From Lutjanus erythropterus (Eukaryota; Chordata; Actinopteri; Lutjaniformes; Lutjanidae), in the NCBI GenBank assembly GCA_020091685.1, contig CM034610.1, positions 8,290,948 through 8,354,947 on the forward strand: DNA of 64,000 bases, written 5' to 3'. Made by a program: the position numbers and the translations under genes. Shown piece by piece: positions 1-13,390 of the stretch. Under the pieces are notes generated by a model. The model did no database searches and was not told where the DNA came from. It saw only the letters and a program-made list of their open reading frames with translations. Numbering within the stretch: the first letter of the stretch is position 1; each line of letters opens with the position of its first letter.

Positions 1-539
1 AGAATCGACTTCTTTGGTGAGTGCTGTCAGTACTGACATGCAAACACACATGGGGCTAATCCACTGGTGTATTTGGCCATGCTAAGTCAAATTGTGTCGT
101 GCTGATTTGCATTTCCATTACCACTTTTATCGCACCGAGCCAGGCCTGAGATGGACCTACTCTGGAGTGGGGCCCAAGAAATGAGCCCGATTTGCCTCCA
201 AGCAGGCTGCGGTGACATCTCACCGACTGTGCTAAACCCGTGGCGAGCCTCCTTTTCCACCCCTAGAACAAGCGTGTGTTGTGATGTTGAGCTGATGTGC
301 ATGCAGGAGAGCAGAGAGAAAGACATTTTTAAAAGTCTCCTTATGTTCAGCTCTCAGTATCTCTGCTTCAAACTGAATGCCTGTGTATTTGAAATCTGGA
401 ATCTAAATCTTGAAAACTAAAAACAAAAAATCAAAACAGACCTCCTTTTTGGGGGGGCTCCACGCCTGCAACAGGCTTGGTCAGAGGGAGTATGTTTTCA
501 GGTCATCAGATTGTTGTGAAAGGGTTATGCCTTGAGGCA

Positions 540-765
540 CAAATGACCACTTGGACTCAAGGATGAACTGATTAGATTTTGGTGGTCAGAGGTCAAGGTC
601 AAGGTCACTGTGACCTCATGTCCATCCCACTCGTGTGAACGTGATGTCTCTGGAACAGTTGAGGGGGATTTCCACCAAAGTTGATACTAACGTCCACCTG
701 GACTAAAGGAGGAACTGATTAATGTTTGGTGATAAAAGTTCAGCGTGACCTCACAAAACACCTGT
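540..765 (+). repeat. Interspersed repeat, two ~147-bp units, rich in AGGTCA half-sites
   Basis: The motif TGGACTNAAGGANGAACTGATTA occurs at about 551 and again at about 698, giving two diverged tandem units. The first unit carries AGGTCA three times without spacing (590-607), followed by an inverted TGACCT. The same family, in the opposite orientation, is at 25520-25850. I know this wording as a common interspersed repeat in fish introns, but I cannot assign a family name. Confidence 0.6.
602..616. promoter_or_regulatory. Perfect palindromic ERE-like sequence (AGGTCA-CTG-TGACCT)
   Basis: The bases AGGTCACTGTGACCT match the consensus estrogen response element GGTCAnnnTGACC exactly. Two more AGGTCA half-sites abut on the left (590-595 and 596-601). 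The site lies inside an interspersed repeat and an intron. The match is direct; receptor binding or function is inference only. Confidence 0.4.
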
Positions 766-2138
766 TTGGCAATTAGTCAAGAATTAATATGCTAATTGTG
801 ACAAACTTTCACACTAGCAGTGCTGGAAAGTAATTACTTAAATGTAACCAGTTACATGTAACTAAATTACAAAATAAATGTAATTGTTTCTTATCAAATT
901 GTTGGTGTTTACAAAGGGGTTACATCCATTCTCTCAGGTTGCCTTCTAGATGTTTTTCAAGTACAACTAAATTAATATCAAGTTTATTTGATTGGAAGAG
1001 CGTCATGAGTTTCTAGGGTAACGTAAGATGCTCCCCCCACGGATCTTAGGCCTGTGTTTAGTTGATCTGTCTCACTCTGCTCTCAAGTCCTAATCACAGC
1101 TGAGACAATAGCCAAGCGTTTGCAATTACAGAAACAAACTCAAAAACAACACACCATGACATTGCATGTGAAGAGTTGGCAGATTAGATGCTGGCAAGTG
1201 TGCATACATGACATAGGCTCAGTGATGTAAGGCTCCCATGTTGTGGTCCCTCTCTCAGGGGTCTTATCTGGTGCCCGAAGGGTGCTGATTCAGCCTTGGG
1301 CAGAATAATAACTTCTGAATGAGTCATCAGCATTTAGACGGGCAAAAGGAGGGACTTCAGCGAGGCAGAGAAAAAAAAAAAAGGGGGAAGGGATAAGGTG
1401 TTTCATTTCATCAGGAGTGCCTTGAGAAATTACAGAGGAGAGGAAAGAGAAGATGAAATAAAAAACACTCCAACGCCGAAGGGAGTATAACAAGCGAACA
1501 AAGAGGAACGTGCAACGTGATGTCAACGTGACCTCCAGCATATCTCTGGTGATTGACAAACTCGAAACGCTCGGGAAATAAGGAGAGATTAAATGCAAAA
1601 CGTGGAAATGAGGCACAGGATCCTCATGCGGCTCCTTATACTGAGCAGAAAAGGAGGGGGAAAAAAATCTATCAATTTAAAAAATAGAGACACTCAGAGG
1701 ACAAAGCCACAAAAATGAAAATTGCATCAAGACTAAAGAAAGACAGGGATAGGGCGGAAAAATAACCCTGAGTGAATAGTTGAATAGATGAGGAATTTAT
1801 AGTACAGTATACATGAAATCAATATTTTTAAAGTAGAGAGTAAATGGGAAAAATATAAGAGGACACGTGAGAGTAAGAGTGAGAGGTGGTGTGATGAGTT
1901 ACTCATAGGATGTGTCAGATTCTTCAGTGGTCTGTCACCTCTCCACCTCAAAGTACTTGAAATACAAGTCATGTTCAGAAAGCCATTTTTTTACGTGATA
2001 TGAAGTCATTGTCATAGAACTTCTTGGCTCTTCCTCTAATGACTTAATTTCAAAGCAAAAGAAAACTGACTACTCTTAGATTTCTTGTGTGAAAGTGCAG
2101 AAAATCACATACTGTAAAATGTTTTTGTAAAATAGGGT

Positions 2139-2660
2139 CGGTCGGTACGGCCTAAAATTTAAATCGCTGTATCATTTGAAGCACGACCGGTAACGGTCTA
2201 TATCACAGTATATTCTGTTTTCTTAAAATTTCAATATAAATGCTTCTGAAGGTGTAAAACTAAATACTGTGCTCTTGACTGTATTACTACAGCATATTTG
2301 ATGTACATTATAGAAGTATTTTAAGAGCATTTAATGTGCAAAAGTGGTATAATAAATAAAAAAATACAAACCCTTTTCTTAAGTATATTAAGTATTAACA
2401 CTCCTTGTAAACATCGGTGGCTAACATAATTTGTGGATTATCGTTTTCTGTTTTAGTCAAGCAAAGTGAGGCCTCTACAGTATAACAATATAGTCAAAAT
2501 GATACCATAAAGAAAATTTATACTGGTGTACTATCTATATTGTTTATACCAACCACAACAACTTAATACCAACAATTATCCAGTAGTTTCTGTATTTTAT
2601 ACCACAGTACAAAATCTACTGTAACATACTGTACACATTATACAGTAAGAAGCTTGAGAA
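2139..2660. repeat. AT-rich interspersed repeat, hAT-MITE-like wording
   Basis: Phrases such as GGTCGGTACGGCCTAAAATTTAAATC, ACCGGTAACGGTCTATATCACAGTATA and repeated ATACCA/TACTGTA words resemble decayed fish hAT-type MITEs. No clean terminal repeats or target duplication were found. Confidence 0.3.
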
Positions 2661-5600
2661 TAACAGCAGTGTGAAAGCAACAAAAATGGTTTACAGTATT
2701 CAGTAAATAACTGTTCAGAGAGTCAACATTTCTGACCTTATTAAAGTATATAGAAATATATGAAGGTATGCCCTATTTATTGCAGATTTTTCTTGCACTG
2801 AAACGTGTCAGTTTTACATGTTGTCATGACAGCTTCTGGCAGAATGAAATTAAAGCAGTCCTCATTCAGTCAGATTATTTTTATGGTCTGACGCACAAGT
2901 GTTGCGTACATGAGAGCATAAAGTCTTTGTCTTAGAGCACAAACTTAATGGCAGTTATATCTAGGATGATTATTGGCTGAGCATTAAGATGTCAGGAGTT
3001 TGACTGGATGCTGCTTTTGCTCTGTGTGTGCGTGGGCATGTACGTCAAGAGCCAGTTGTAGTTTTAGACCTCAAGTGACAACATTTTTGTTATTCCAGTG
3101 TGCAACAATATCATGACCCAAATCAGTTGGCTGAGCTCTTCTCCTCTTAGTTACTGTCAAGCTCTACAGTTCAGCACTGCACACACAGTTTCCACTGATA
3201 AATCAAAATTAATTTTCATTTTTGAAACAACAGGTCTTTGACTTTGCTCAGAAATAAACAAAACATGCATTTCTAGTCAACAACTGCATTTTTTTCTGCA
3301 GAGAAAATGCTGGGGGTGCAGGATTTTATTTTTAAATTAACACTGACAGGTTTACAGTCAGTCACAGATTTGCGAGATGTGTGAGCCAATGATAGTAAAT
3401 TAAGAAAAAAGAAAAATGAATAAATTAAAAACAGGACTGTACACTGAAAATAATGCATGTACTGTCTCCACACCAGACTACAGAGCCGTGCTGCTACCAT
3501 TTGCTAACAATCATGTCCCAAGTAAGTTGTGAAAGGACTCCAGACTTTCTAAAACTGAAAATATTCCTCTTTTAAATCACAGCTGAAGGCTCCTAGAGGC
3601 CTGAAAACAAACACACTGCTTATCCACTGTGTGATGCTAGGGGGTTCATCTGACACCCACTCCAATAAAATGCATCTCCTAGCACAGAAAAATACGAAAT
3701 GTATGGAGTGTTTACCACGAACATCAGCATGATGGAGGAGACATGCTTACAGTTTGACCAAGCATTTCATTGACTTCTTTAAGAACAGCTTTCCAGAAGT
3801 TTTAGCTGTATTTTATTTCACACCATCAGTCCTCACCATTAATTAATATTTTTTCTAAAGGAGAGATTGCACCACAATATCAAGATGTTTACGACTGGAT
3901 GTGTCATAGTTGCATGACTGATCAAAATTTAAAATTGAACTGTTTTCTACTGTGCCCTAGTGTCTCAATGCCTTCATCAGACTATACACAAAAAGAGTTG
4001 TGCTCTAGCCTGGGGTGGAAGTCTGGATTAGAGTATAGGGGTGTCAGTGGTGATGTAGTGTTGTCAAAGCCCTCTGTTTTCCTCATTAGCCTCTAAACTA
4101 GTGTTTTGCAGAAGAAACTGAACTTAACTGAAACAACTGGGTAACAACGAGAATAAGTTTGCAGCAAATTATTGAAGAAAATTGTGGGAGCTTGTCTTGG
4201 ACACATCTACTCACTAGCCATGCTCAGCAGCGCCCCCGTTATTCTACTTTTTGTTAGTAGTTGTACAACCAAAATCTCCCCTCTCACTGTGCCCTCAAAG
4301 CAGAGGTCAGCTGCAGTTAAACAAATAGATGCCATCCGGCGAATGCATTATCCACCTGCCCGTATGTGGCGATGAGGCCGGTAGAGCAAACAGCATATTT
4401 AGCGTCATCTGATCTTCTCCCTTGCATATGGAGTTGGTGTCATTCATCAGGTCTGTGCTGCCCAGTGACCTACATCTATGGGAACACAGTGCTCATCAGC
4501 TTATGCTGTCCATGTTGGCTGCCGCAGGTGGCTGGTGGTCTCATGCAGCTGAAGCTGCCTGCTGCTTGTTGATCCAAAGAAAGCAAAGGCTGGGCTTTTT
4601 AGTTTGATTTGCTTTTCTGTTTTAAAACATTTAGATTATTACATTGAAATTACACTGGAACTAACGTTTAATTTTTTGGGGACACATTTGAAATGCATGT
4701 AAAAATATAAATTATTATTCCACCCAGTTGTTGAAGTCTGTTCAAGTTCTGCTACACCTTTCCTTATTTTCTGACATATATAATGTTACAATTTTGGATG
4801 TTCATGTGTATATTAAAATAATGAGGTAAACATATGTAGAAGTAATCTCTGTGAGAAAAATGCTCTGGTTTCAGACTGTTCTAAATGCAACACTTCCACT
4901 TTTTGATGATTTGATGCAATTTCTTTGTGTGGTCTGATGTCTTGTTGCTGCTCAACTCTGATGGACAGGTATCTTTACTTGTTGCTAACGTAGCTAGACT
5001 CCATGCCATAAATAACCCAAAGGTGAGGCAGACGCTAGCAACATATAAATCTGTTCAGCAATCGGGTAATCTCCAGCTTAAATCGCTTAAAGTTGAGGAG
5101 GAGCAGCTGGCGAGATTCTGTGTATTGATCCGACACCATGTATTTTATTAACACCAAAACGAGACCCCGCTACTTCCCAGCAGCATCCTGTATGTCATAA
5201 TTTATAGTGATACCAGTGTGATCAATAACAAGAAGACTTTATTATCTTAGGCTGATACGCAGAGTTCAGCTATAAGATATATTCTTCCTCTTAAGGACAA
5301 AACCAGAGCTTTAAAACTGTGAGTGAGAAAGAATTTTCCCCTTTTGACCTTGTCAGCATAGCAGTCATACTTGTTAAAGTATATTAATGCTTTTTGTCTT
5401 GTTTGTTTTTGTCTTTTTGTCCTGTGATCAAAAAAACTACGTATTATGACACAGCTTGACCTCAGATGACTGTGACACTGAAGAAAACAGAATCAGTATG
5501 ACTGATCTAAGTCATTAATCCAATGCTGTATTGTACACATGTATTTGGTTCACTCAGCTAAGTCATATTCACATAGATATTCATGACTTCAGTGAAGAAT

Positions 5601-6689
5601 TAAAGATTCAGTTCATTGTTTTCATGTTTTTATTCATTGGACTCAATTACCCTGATTGCTTGGGTGATCTGACCTCAGACATACCCACACGGCGTAGGCT
5701 AAAGCTTGTGTGTTTGTGTGTGTATGAATCATATTTGTGGGCATCAGAGGACATGTCCTGATTGCTGTTTTTTGTTCACATTCATATTCCACAAATCGGT
5801 CTGCTGTTTTATCATCCTTAAGTTCAAGTTGAAGCTCACAGGTAGCGGAATCTATTCATGATTTTTTATTTGTAAAGCGGCCTCAAATTCAGCCTCGAGA
5901 ATTCAACATTTCATAGGAGAACGGTAAAGGCAGAAAAGATTTTTGAGACAAAGACACAAAATTTCAAAAGTCTCACTTAATATTTAATATTTTATTTTCA
6001 ATTCTTCTGGTGAACAAGATTTTTTGAGACATTTCTTTGTTTTGAAGTAACAAGAGCACAAACAAAAGAAACACAAAAGGTTGTGTCCGTGGTTGATTGT
6101 TTTCTTACTGCCCGTAAAAAAAAAAAGATCAAGAACAAAACATTAATTTATTGTAAATTCTCAGTGGCCACAATTATTTACTAGAATTGCTGAAAAAATA
6201 TGGCTTTTATTTGTTTATTGGATTCAGTTACACTGATTGCAAGAGTGATCTGACTCAGATGTACTGGTACTAAAGTTTGTGTGTGTGTGTGTGATTCACG
6301 TTGGAAACCTTTACAAAATTGTTCTTTTCTTCAGATTGGGTATCACAAAAGAAAAAAAATAAATAAACAAAAAAAAAAAGTTGCTCATTGAACACAATAT
6401 TTCAGACCTTGAATTGACTGTTTGGTTTACTACGAGTTCAAAAATCACAGAAAAATCTAATAATGCCATAAGTCAGCCCTGCACATTGTTTTGCAGCATG
6501 GCCAACTGTGGCTAGTGGATATTAAAGTTAAAATAAAGGAATAAAGGCAAAAGGCAGGGTTTCTGCAGATACAGACACAACCACCCACTTCTAGTCATTC
6601 AGTAAGTGATGATTGAAAGGGGTTATGTAATATGAGTCTGTGCATTGTTTTGTTTTAGGAAAATGTTGCAGATTATACTTTTAAAGCTA

Positions 6690-6890
6690 GATATTAAACA
6701 TACAATATGTAAATTGTGCAGCTCCGGATCTCTCTTACATTAAGACACATTAATAACAACAGACAGAGTTTGATGACTCATGAGGAAGCCTGAGCTCATG
6801 GGAGCTGTTTTCTTCACTTTTAAACAAAGAAAAGAAAATGTATCTGACAAGGCTCAGGCTGAAATCATGATCATGGGTGAGGTAATATTC
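6690..6890 (+). repeat. Degenerate copy of multi-copy repeat family A
   Basis: Shares the ordered words CTCATGGGAGCTGTTTTCTTCA, TTTAAACAA and CAGGCTGAAATCATGATCATGG with better copies at 40740-41010 and 49985-50375 (there ATCATGGGAGTT and CAGGCAGAAATCATGTTCATGG). Family affiliation is unknown. Confidence 0.4.
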
Positions 6891-9119
6891 AACTGTTACT
6901 GACATTATGTTTAGTCATGATTGCCACCTTCCTTCCTGATTGTATTAATGTATGTATTTGCGATTTTGCAGCTAGTATGCATTTCAGCTGATTCATCGTA
7001 GTTGACATAATTGGGGTGATATAGGTTTGACTTCCTGCCCCTGCCTGGAGGTGGAATGGGTGCAGCCATAACAGAGGTCATAATCTCATTAGTTTTTAAC
7101 CAACATGCAAAAGATGTCTTGAGGGCAGGATTAAACAGTTTCATTGTTTACACTAGTCATTCAAGGGTAGTCATCCCTTGTTAAAGTGCTGTTGAGCAAT
7201 GCAACTGAGCCTTCACTGTACTGTGGCTGATGAGTTCACCTTAGAGTGGCAATAGATGAAATATCATGGGGTCAAGGATCAACCGGGGGGGGGGCAACAC
7301 GTTTCAGGGAAATTTTGCTGGTTACTCAATGAGAAATCTAAAGTGCAAAGTTGTTGTGATTTGAAGAGAGAGCCCTGATATGAACCTCATTACATGTCGA
7401 AAAATAGCAAGGATTCATCTTCCGAGAAACATAAATTAAAAGGAGCACAGTGTCTTTTCAGTGTGCCGATTACATTCTTATTTAATTTCACAAGAAATGT
7501 CTTCACAAGAAAGGTCATAAAAATTCCAGGATAAATCCATTTGGTACCGTGAATATGACAGCAAATAATGTTGAATCTCAGTCACAAATTTTCTGAATAT
7601 CAAAATCAACAGCTATCTGGCCAGCAGCTGTCATAACATTCTGTCTCCTATCACATTATTGATGTAATGTTGACATACTGTCCTGCCCTTTTTTAACAAT
7701 CATCTGTCTAATATATATAATGAGTGTCTGGAACAAAGATATGGACTTATCAACGACCAGCTAGGGTGGCAAAAAATTCAACTGTCCTGCCCCTGAATTT
7801 TAATATGTTCATATAAAATTGTTTTGTTGAAAGAGCATGTGCTCCCAGTCTTTTCTGTACTGCGGTTGACAAAATGTCCATAAATCCCTGGATATTTAAA
7901 TATTCAATCAGTGTTTTCTGAATCGAGCAGGATTTAATCAGGGTGTCTCAGGTGTGCATGTGATCCGTCTATGTTCTTGTTCTCTTTCTCCTTGTTACCC
8001 CCAGGACAGCACACGTCCTCGCATTAATGCACCCGACTGCGCGTGTGTGTATTGGTGCCTGTGTGCAGGGTGTCCTCCATTAAACACAGCTGTACATTGA
8101 TAAAATGAATCAACCACCAGCTGTTGATCAGGCTGATAGAATCACGGTCCAGGCTGGAGACTTTCTCCCCGGAGGAGCTTAGAATTACCAAAACCCAAGA
8201 TAGTCCAAAGACCGACGTTCACGCTGCAGTATTACATAAGTTGTACATTAGGGTCTATTGTCAATGTGTGTATTCTTGCCTTGTGTATGATGGTGTGATT
8301 AGATGAGGATGAGATGAAGGGTGCTTTTAGCTATATTTTCCCGTTTTTGCTGCTTAGGCGTTCTCCCATTGGGGAACATTGGACGTCAAGAGTCCCTCCC
8401 TCTCAGATGTCTTCCTGATGTCCTGAATTCAAACCCATTCAAGTACCTCCATCTCAGATTTAAGTGGGCTGATGGGGACATAGGAGGAGCCTGTTACCTA
8501 AGCCTTGATTGAATTTGTCTTGGAGAGCTGCTAGTTCTGCCAACTTGGCGCCAGTCTCTCTGCATTCTCCTGATCCCTGCCTTCTGTTATTTCCATGGCT
8601 TGATTGGTGATTTGATAACAGCATCAGTAGTCTGTCTGCAGAACACTTAAGTATTTTTAGCGTACTCCATCTCCCAGTGGAGGGTTGTAAATCAGGTTAG
8701 ACGATTGTTTGGCAGCCTGTAGTCCCATCACAGCTTCGAACTAGAGGATACAGGCCTGAGTGATCTTGTAATGGGAATGGTGGAGTGTGCTTAGATGCTT
8801 CCCACAGGGTAATAAGATGTGTTCTTGGGTTTCAGATTAATCATAAGTATACAGTGAAATAAACCTCTTGTAGGAGATGAGGTTTGATGAAAAAATTAAA
8901 TAATTGCCAGTGAAAACAGTAAGTGCAAATGTGTTTTTGCAGTTTACAAAGTTAAGACAAAGTTAATTACAAATTATCGTTAAACCGATGTCCATCACAA
9001 TGCCACATCAACCACCAAAAGTGAATTAGAACTAATGAATTTATATTTTAAGACGTATCAGCCAGAGAGCACAAACATGAAGAATGGGTTAATTAAAATA
9101 ATGCCTTGCGCCAGATTAA

Positions 9120-9516
9120 GCTAGTTTTTTAGGTGCCGAGGGACTTTTCTGAGGCTGTCAAACACTGTGCTCTCACAGCGCTTTTTATGTTAGACACGTT
9201 GACCTCACCAGCTATGCATTTTGCATTCCAAATATTGCAGCGAGTGTTGTCTGTGTCGTGTTTTGAAAAGTATAAGCACACTTTGGGCCACTTTCCGCTG
9301 ACCATTTGTCCTGACTCCGACAAGCTACAGGGTAACGTTGCTCTCTCTGTTTCTTACTATGCTATAAGTTACGCTCACGCCCGGAAGTGCTTCCAAATAC
9401 TGAAATTTTGCACTGATTGACTTAACATGAATTGGTACTCAGTAGTACAGGCATAATTTGGTCAGTACCCTTAAAAGTACCACGTTCGGTACCAAACGCT
9501 AAGTACAAACCAGCCC
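9120..9516 (+). repeat. TE-like segment with internal open frame, unidentified
   Basis: A locally less AT-rich, CpG-containing block holds a 95-codon open frame (9133-9420) that resembles no protein I know. It is followed by words such as GGTACTCAGTAGTACAGG and AAAGTACCACGTTCGGTACC, typical of hAT-MITE ends. No terminal repeats could be paired. Confidence 0.3.
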
Positions 9517-10794
9517 TCCACTCCTAGTGTTTTCATGTCTTCTGCTCCTCACCAAAGCATCACATTCACTGCATTATCTGTACATTGCCTTTCAATTGGT
9601 TACTTATGTTGGAGTCACCCCACAATTTCCTAGCCATCCTCATTTAAGTTAAGCGTATGCCACTGGATCTTAGGGAAGAACACGATGTGTGATTACACAA
9701 TACTCAGTTTCACAGTTCTCCTTCACATGGACAGCCACCTGAGCCACCTGTGTTGGATTCAAACAGAAGTGTCATTGGTGTACAATAATACGTTTTATAT
9801 TGCAAGCAATTTCCTCTTACTTCTTACATGAGTAGTGTGTACTCACCGTATCTCCGTCTAACCCTTCTCTATTTTACCTTCATACTTTCACAATCTTTTA
9901 TCTTCAGTTGGAGCCTAAGCAGCAGTTTTCCTGAGGACACTTCAGTGGTGACATTATATATCTCTTCTTTTTCGGAATTACTGATTTCTTTAGCTTTGCT
10001 TCCATGTCTTTTGATTTATTTCTTTTAAAATTTTTTGATATACTTGAAAATGTGCCTGGAAGAGATTATGTACTCAGGTGCACAAAGTGAAGCTTAAGGT
10101 ACTCACTCATTCACTGAGGCTCCCATTCAGTTGTGATTAAATAACATTTAATTAGAAAGATGTTTCTAAAATAGACATAAAAGCATGAAATTACACACAG
10201 AACAGATGCCTGACAATACAAATTTCTGTAATCATGTGTAGTAACAGCTCATTAGTAAGTTAATGACCACTTGTTAGTAACTCCCTGTGTGAAGCTGTCA
10301 CATAGGCCTGTTATTTATTATTTATGCCCATGCTCTGTTTTGTTTTCTTCTAGTCTATTTTTTATCCTAATTCTGTGTAGAATCTAAGAATTGACCTTGT
10401 GTTTGATTAAATTGTCTTGTCCAAATTGTCTTACCTTTCACAACCATCTTTTAATATGGACAGACTCTTATGAAACAAATTCTTTCAATGTAACACAATT
10501 CAATACAGCACTATTAGGGATGCACCAATCGACCTGCAGATGAATCAGCCAGGAAAATTGTGGTTGGTCCATCTCTACTAACTACGGCTGAAAACCTTCC
10601 AACAAAAACTGAATTATAAGCTTAACAAAGATCCTCTGAGCCCTTTACAACAATGCAACTGTTCAACACACCAGCAGTAATTCTGCATCAAACACACTTA
10701 AGTGTGACCAGTTTTCTGTCAACAAACTGATGCTATTATGTAGCCTGCCAACTAAAGACTAGCTTGAGGAGAGAGTGTACTAATATGAAGATAC

Positions 10795-11255
10795 ATTCAC
10801 CGTTAGCTGACCAAATAACAGTAGCCAACGTTAGCTACTATTGTAACAAACTAGAATGGCTTAGACTCAGGAGAAAAAGTGCTCAGAATAAAGTTAAGTT
10901 AATGTTAGCTTGATATTTTGGTAGACTAAACGAAGAAAAAATATTAGCAGAAAGTTAAATTCACTGTTAGCTGACCAAATGACAGTGGCTAATGTTAGCT
11001 CGGTGTCTTGATAGACTATAATATTAGATTTAGGAGAAAAAGCAGCAAGAAAATCTTAAAATAGCGTTAGGTGACTATATGTTAGTATCTTCATAGACTA
11101 GATGGAAAAAGGTGTCAGCAGACAGATAAATTCAGTGTTAGCCGACTAAATAACAGTTGCTAATGTTAGCTCTGTATCTGGTTAGTCTAGATTTTAGGAG
11201 AAATCGCACCAACAGAAAGTTGAGTTCAATGTTAACGGAGCAGATAACAATGATG
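10795..11255 (+). repeat. Degenerate tandem repeat, period ~165 bp
   Basis: The phrase ATTCAC(T/C)GTTAGCTGACCAAATNACAGT starts at about 10795, 10959, 11130 (ATTCAGTGTTAGCCGACTAAATAACAGT) and, shortened, 11224. Spacings are about 164, 171 and 94 bp. Each unit also carries TAATGTTAGCT, GATAGACTA and TTAGGAGAAA words. This is a diverged tandem array of about 2.7 units. Confidence 0.6.
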
Positions 11256-13296
11256 TGTTCTGTTATATTATGTGCCACATTTAAAATGCAACATACCAAC
11301 ATTAAAATACATTAAGTCAACTTTTCATCTCTGCATTCACAAACCTGTTACCAGCAAGGTTAATTCTGACTATTATTCCCTCCATGTTGTTGTTATTGTT
11401 TCTCTTTGGCTCCCTGTGTCCTAGTGTCCCACAGAGCAGACTGTAATGAAATCAACATTTCGACGTAACCTTAGTCTGAGTCACAGAAGTGCTTAAATTG
11501 TCGGGCCTTAATTACATAGCAGTCTTCTCTTCTTCTGGCGTAGAGATAGAGAGAATAATAACATAACATAATGAAAGAAGCTGCTGGCAGCTGCTGTGAA
11601 AAGACAGTGGATCTGTGGCGCAGAAGAACATGGAGAAGGAAAATATAGATGTTATGCATGAAGCTTAACCCCTAATCACTGCTACAGGCTGCTTAGTGCA
11701 TATGACAAATAGTCAAACACAAAATTTGAAAAAAGGCTGAATATGCTCAGCCTTTTCCAAAAAGCACAAATCCCAGTAAGAATGCATTGTCAGTTGGTGT
11801 AGTACTGCAGTCGCTAAAGCCCTTAGTTTCTTTTATTTCTCACCGTATTAAGTTTATTTCCTCCCACCTTCATTCATTTTCCTTCTATATTTCTTATATT
11901 TCCTCTCCTGAGCATAGAAAAGGTGTTTCCATGGTAACATTTGTGTCCCTCTTTTTTGCTGTGTTTTATACTCATCTACGCACTTCCTCAGCCCACGGTC
12001 AGTCCGTCCACCAGCAGCCCTTAAAGTCAGTAATGCCACAGACAGACGGGTTCACCACATGACCGCTTAGATAACATCTTTCGCTGTCTGTGCATGTGGG
12101 ATATGCATGGTGCAACTTCATCCTCAGTAACTGTTTATCAGGTACAGTATGACCATATTTGTTGTGCAGTGCAGGACAGCAGGTGTTATTTTTACCTTAA
12201 GATCCAGTGTTAAGGCTCGGCACCATGGGTTTCTTGAAACTAAAATGGAAAAGTTAGGGGCCGTCTCAAAAGTATGTGCAAAACACCAAGTGAGCTTTTT
12301 TGGATTTTTTGTGAGTAGCTTTCTAATTTTCTTTTTTTCAGATGTTTAACACAACTTTATTTTCATCTGGACCTTCTTCTAATCCATACACAGCCTCCTT
12401 TAAAAAAGAAAGATTGACCAAATTGGCTGCTCTAAGGTCTGTTTTGTCAACGGCTCTTGTTTTTCTTTTTCTTTTTTTTTAAATAGCCTTCTCAAATATT
12501 TTTTTATATGGTTACAGTGATTCATATTTTTGGAAAATCTTGAAAAAACTATTTGTTGATCTGTGTTTGGCATTTACACTAAATGCATTGCAACATATCA
12601 GAAGGCATTCCTGGCAATTGGCTAGGCTAAAACCTAGGCTTACCAAGTCTTTGTAGGCCACATTTTGTCCTTTGTTGTGGCTCAAAAACAAACATCGATA
12701 GAATAATTTGGTTTCATCCTAAACTGGAGCACACACAGATTAATTCCATACCTGTTATGTTACATGATCCACTAAAATTAGGCACAATACCAGATGAATA
12801 AATCCCAGTTTTCTTTGTTTGTTTGGGTTTTTATTGTCTTTTTTTTAAATTTAATTAACAATGTTTAAAATTGAGAAGTTTGGATTCATTTGTTGTTTCC
12901 TTATTACGCTTCACCATCTGTTGTCTCTGATATTTCACCATCTTCTGTTTCAGCCAGACATGCTCTTCTAGTTTTGTATATTTTGTGTGAAGTTAAATTT
13001 AGAAGTAAGTATGTGAAGTATAAATGGCACTACAAAACAATTTAACACAGTAAATAAGGCTTCTGAAGAATTTCTGGTTTAGACCATGCCCTCTTGCGGT
13101 ATCAACTAAATACAGATGTGAAATAAAGAGATTACAGCCCAGTGAAAAATAATGTCCTATGAAAAAGCTCTGCGCAGATTTCAGTGGTCCATGTACTGAA
13201 GTTTAAGTGATTGCATCGTCCACGTACTCAAATGTAATTGCTTGATGTGGCATTTTATGATCAGAGTTGAGAAACAAATAAGGGAATCAAACTCTA

Positions 13297-13390
13297 GAGC
13301 TGTGCAATATGGCTTAGAAACAATATTTAGATATTTTTAGGCTTTATGTATTATACAACAAATTCTGAAATAGTGCAAACATAAGATGAT
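13297..13390 (+). repeat. Short hAT-MITE-like fragment
   Basis: The wording GAGCTGTGCAATATGGC, then ATTTAGATATTTTTAGGC, resembles the GGGCTGTGCGATATG...GATATTTTTAGGCC end of a common fish hAT-type repeat. Only one end is recognisable. Confidence 0.35.

Noticed and set aside
1..16. Possible end of an upstream pemt exon: the window starts with a frame reading Arg-Ile-Asp-Phe-Phe followed by GTGAGT, reminiscent of the IDF near the N-terminus of the long human PEMT form.
   Set aside because: Too short to judge, and the exon that should come next (coding for the NPLFWNV region before exon A) is not found in 1-14455. A GTGAGT by chance is common.
1290..1616. 108-codon minus-strand open frame rich in Phe/Leu/Ser.
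   Set aside because: Composition follows an A/G-rich purine stretch read in reverse; no domain, splice context or homologue that I recognise.
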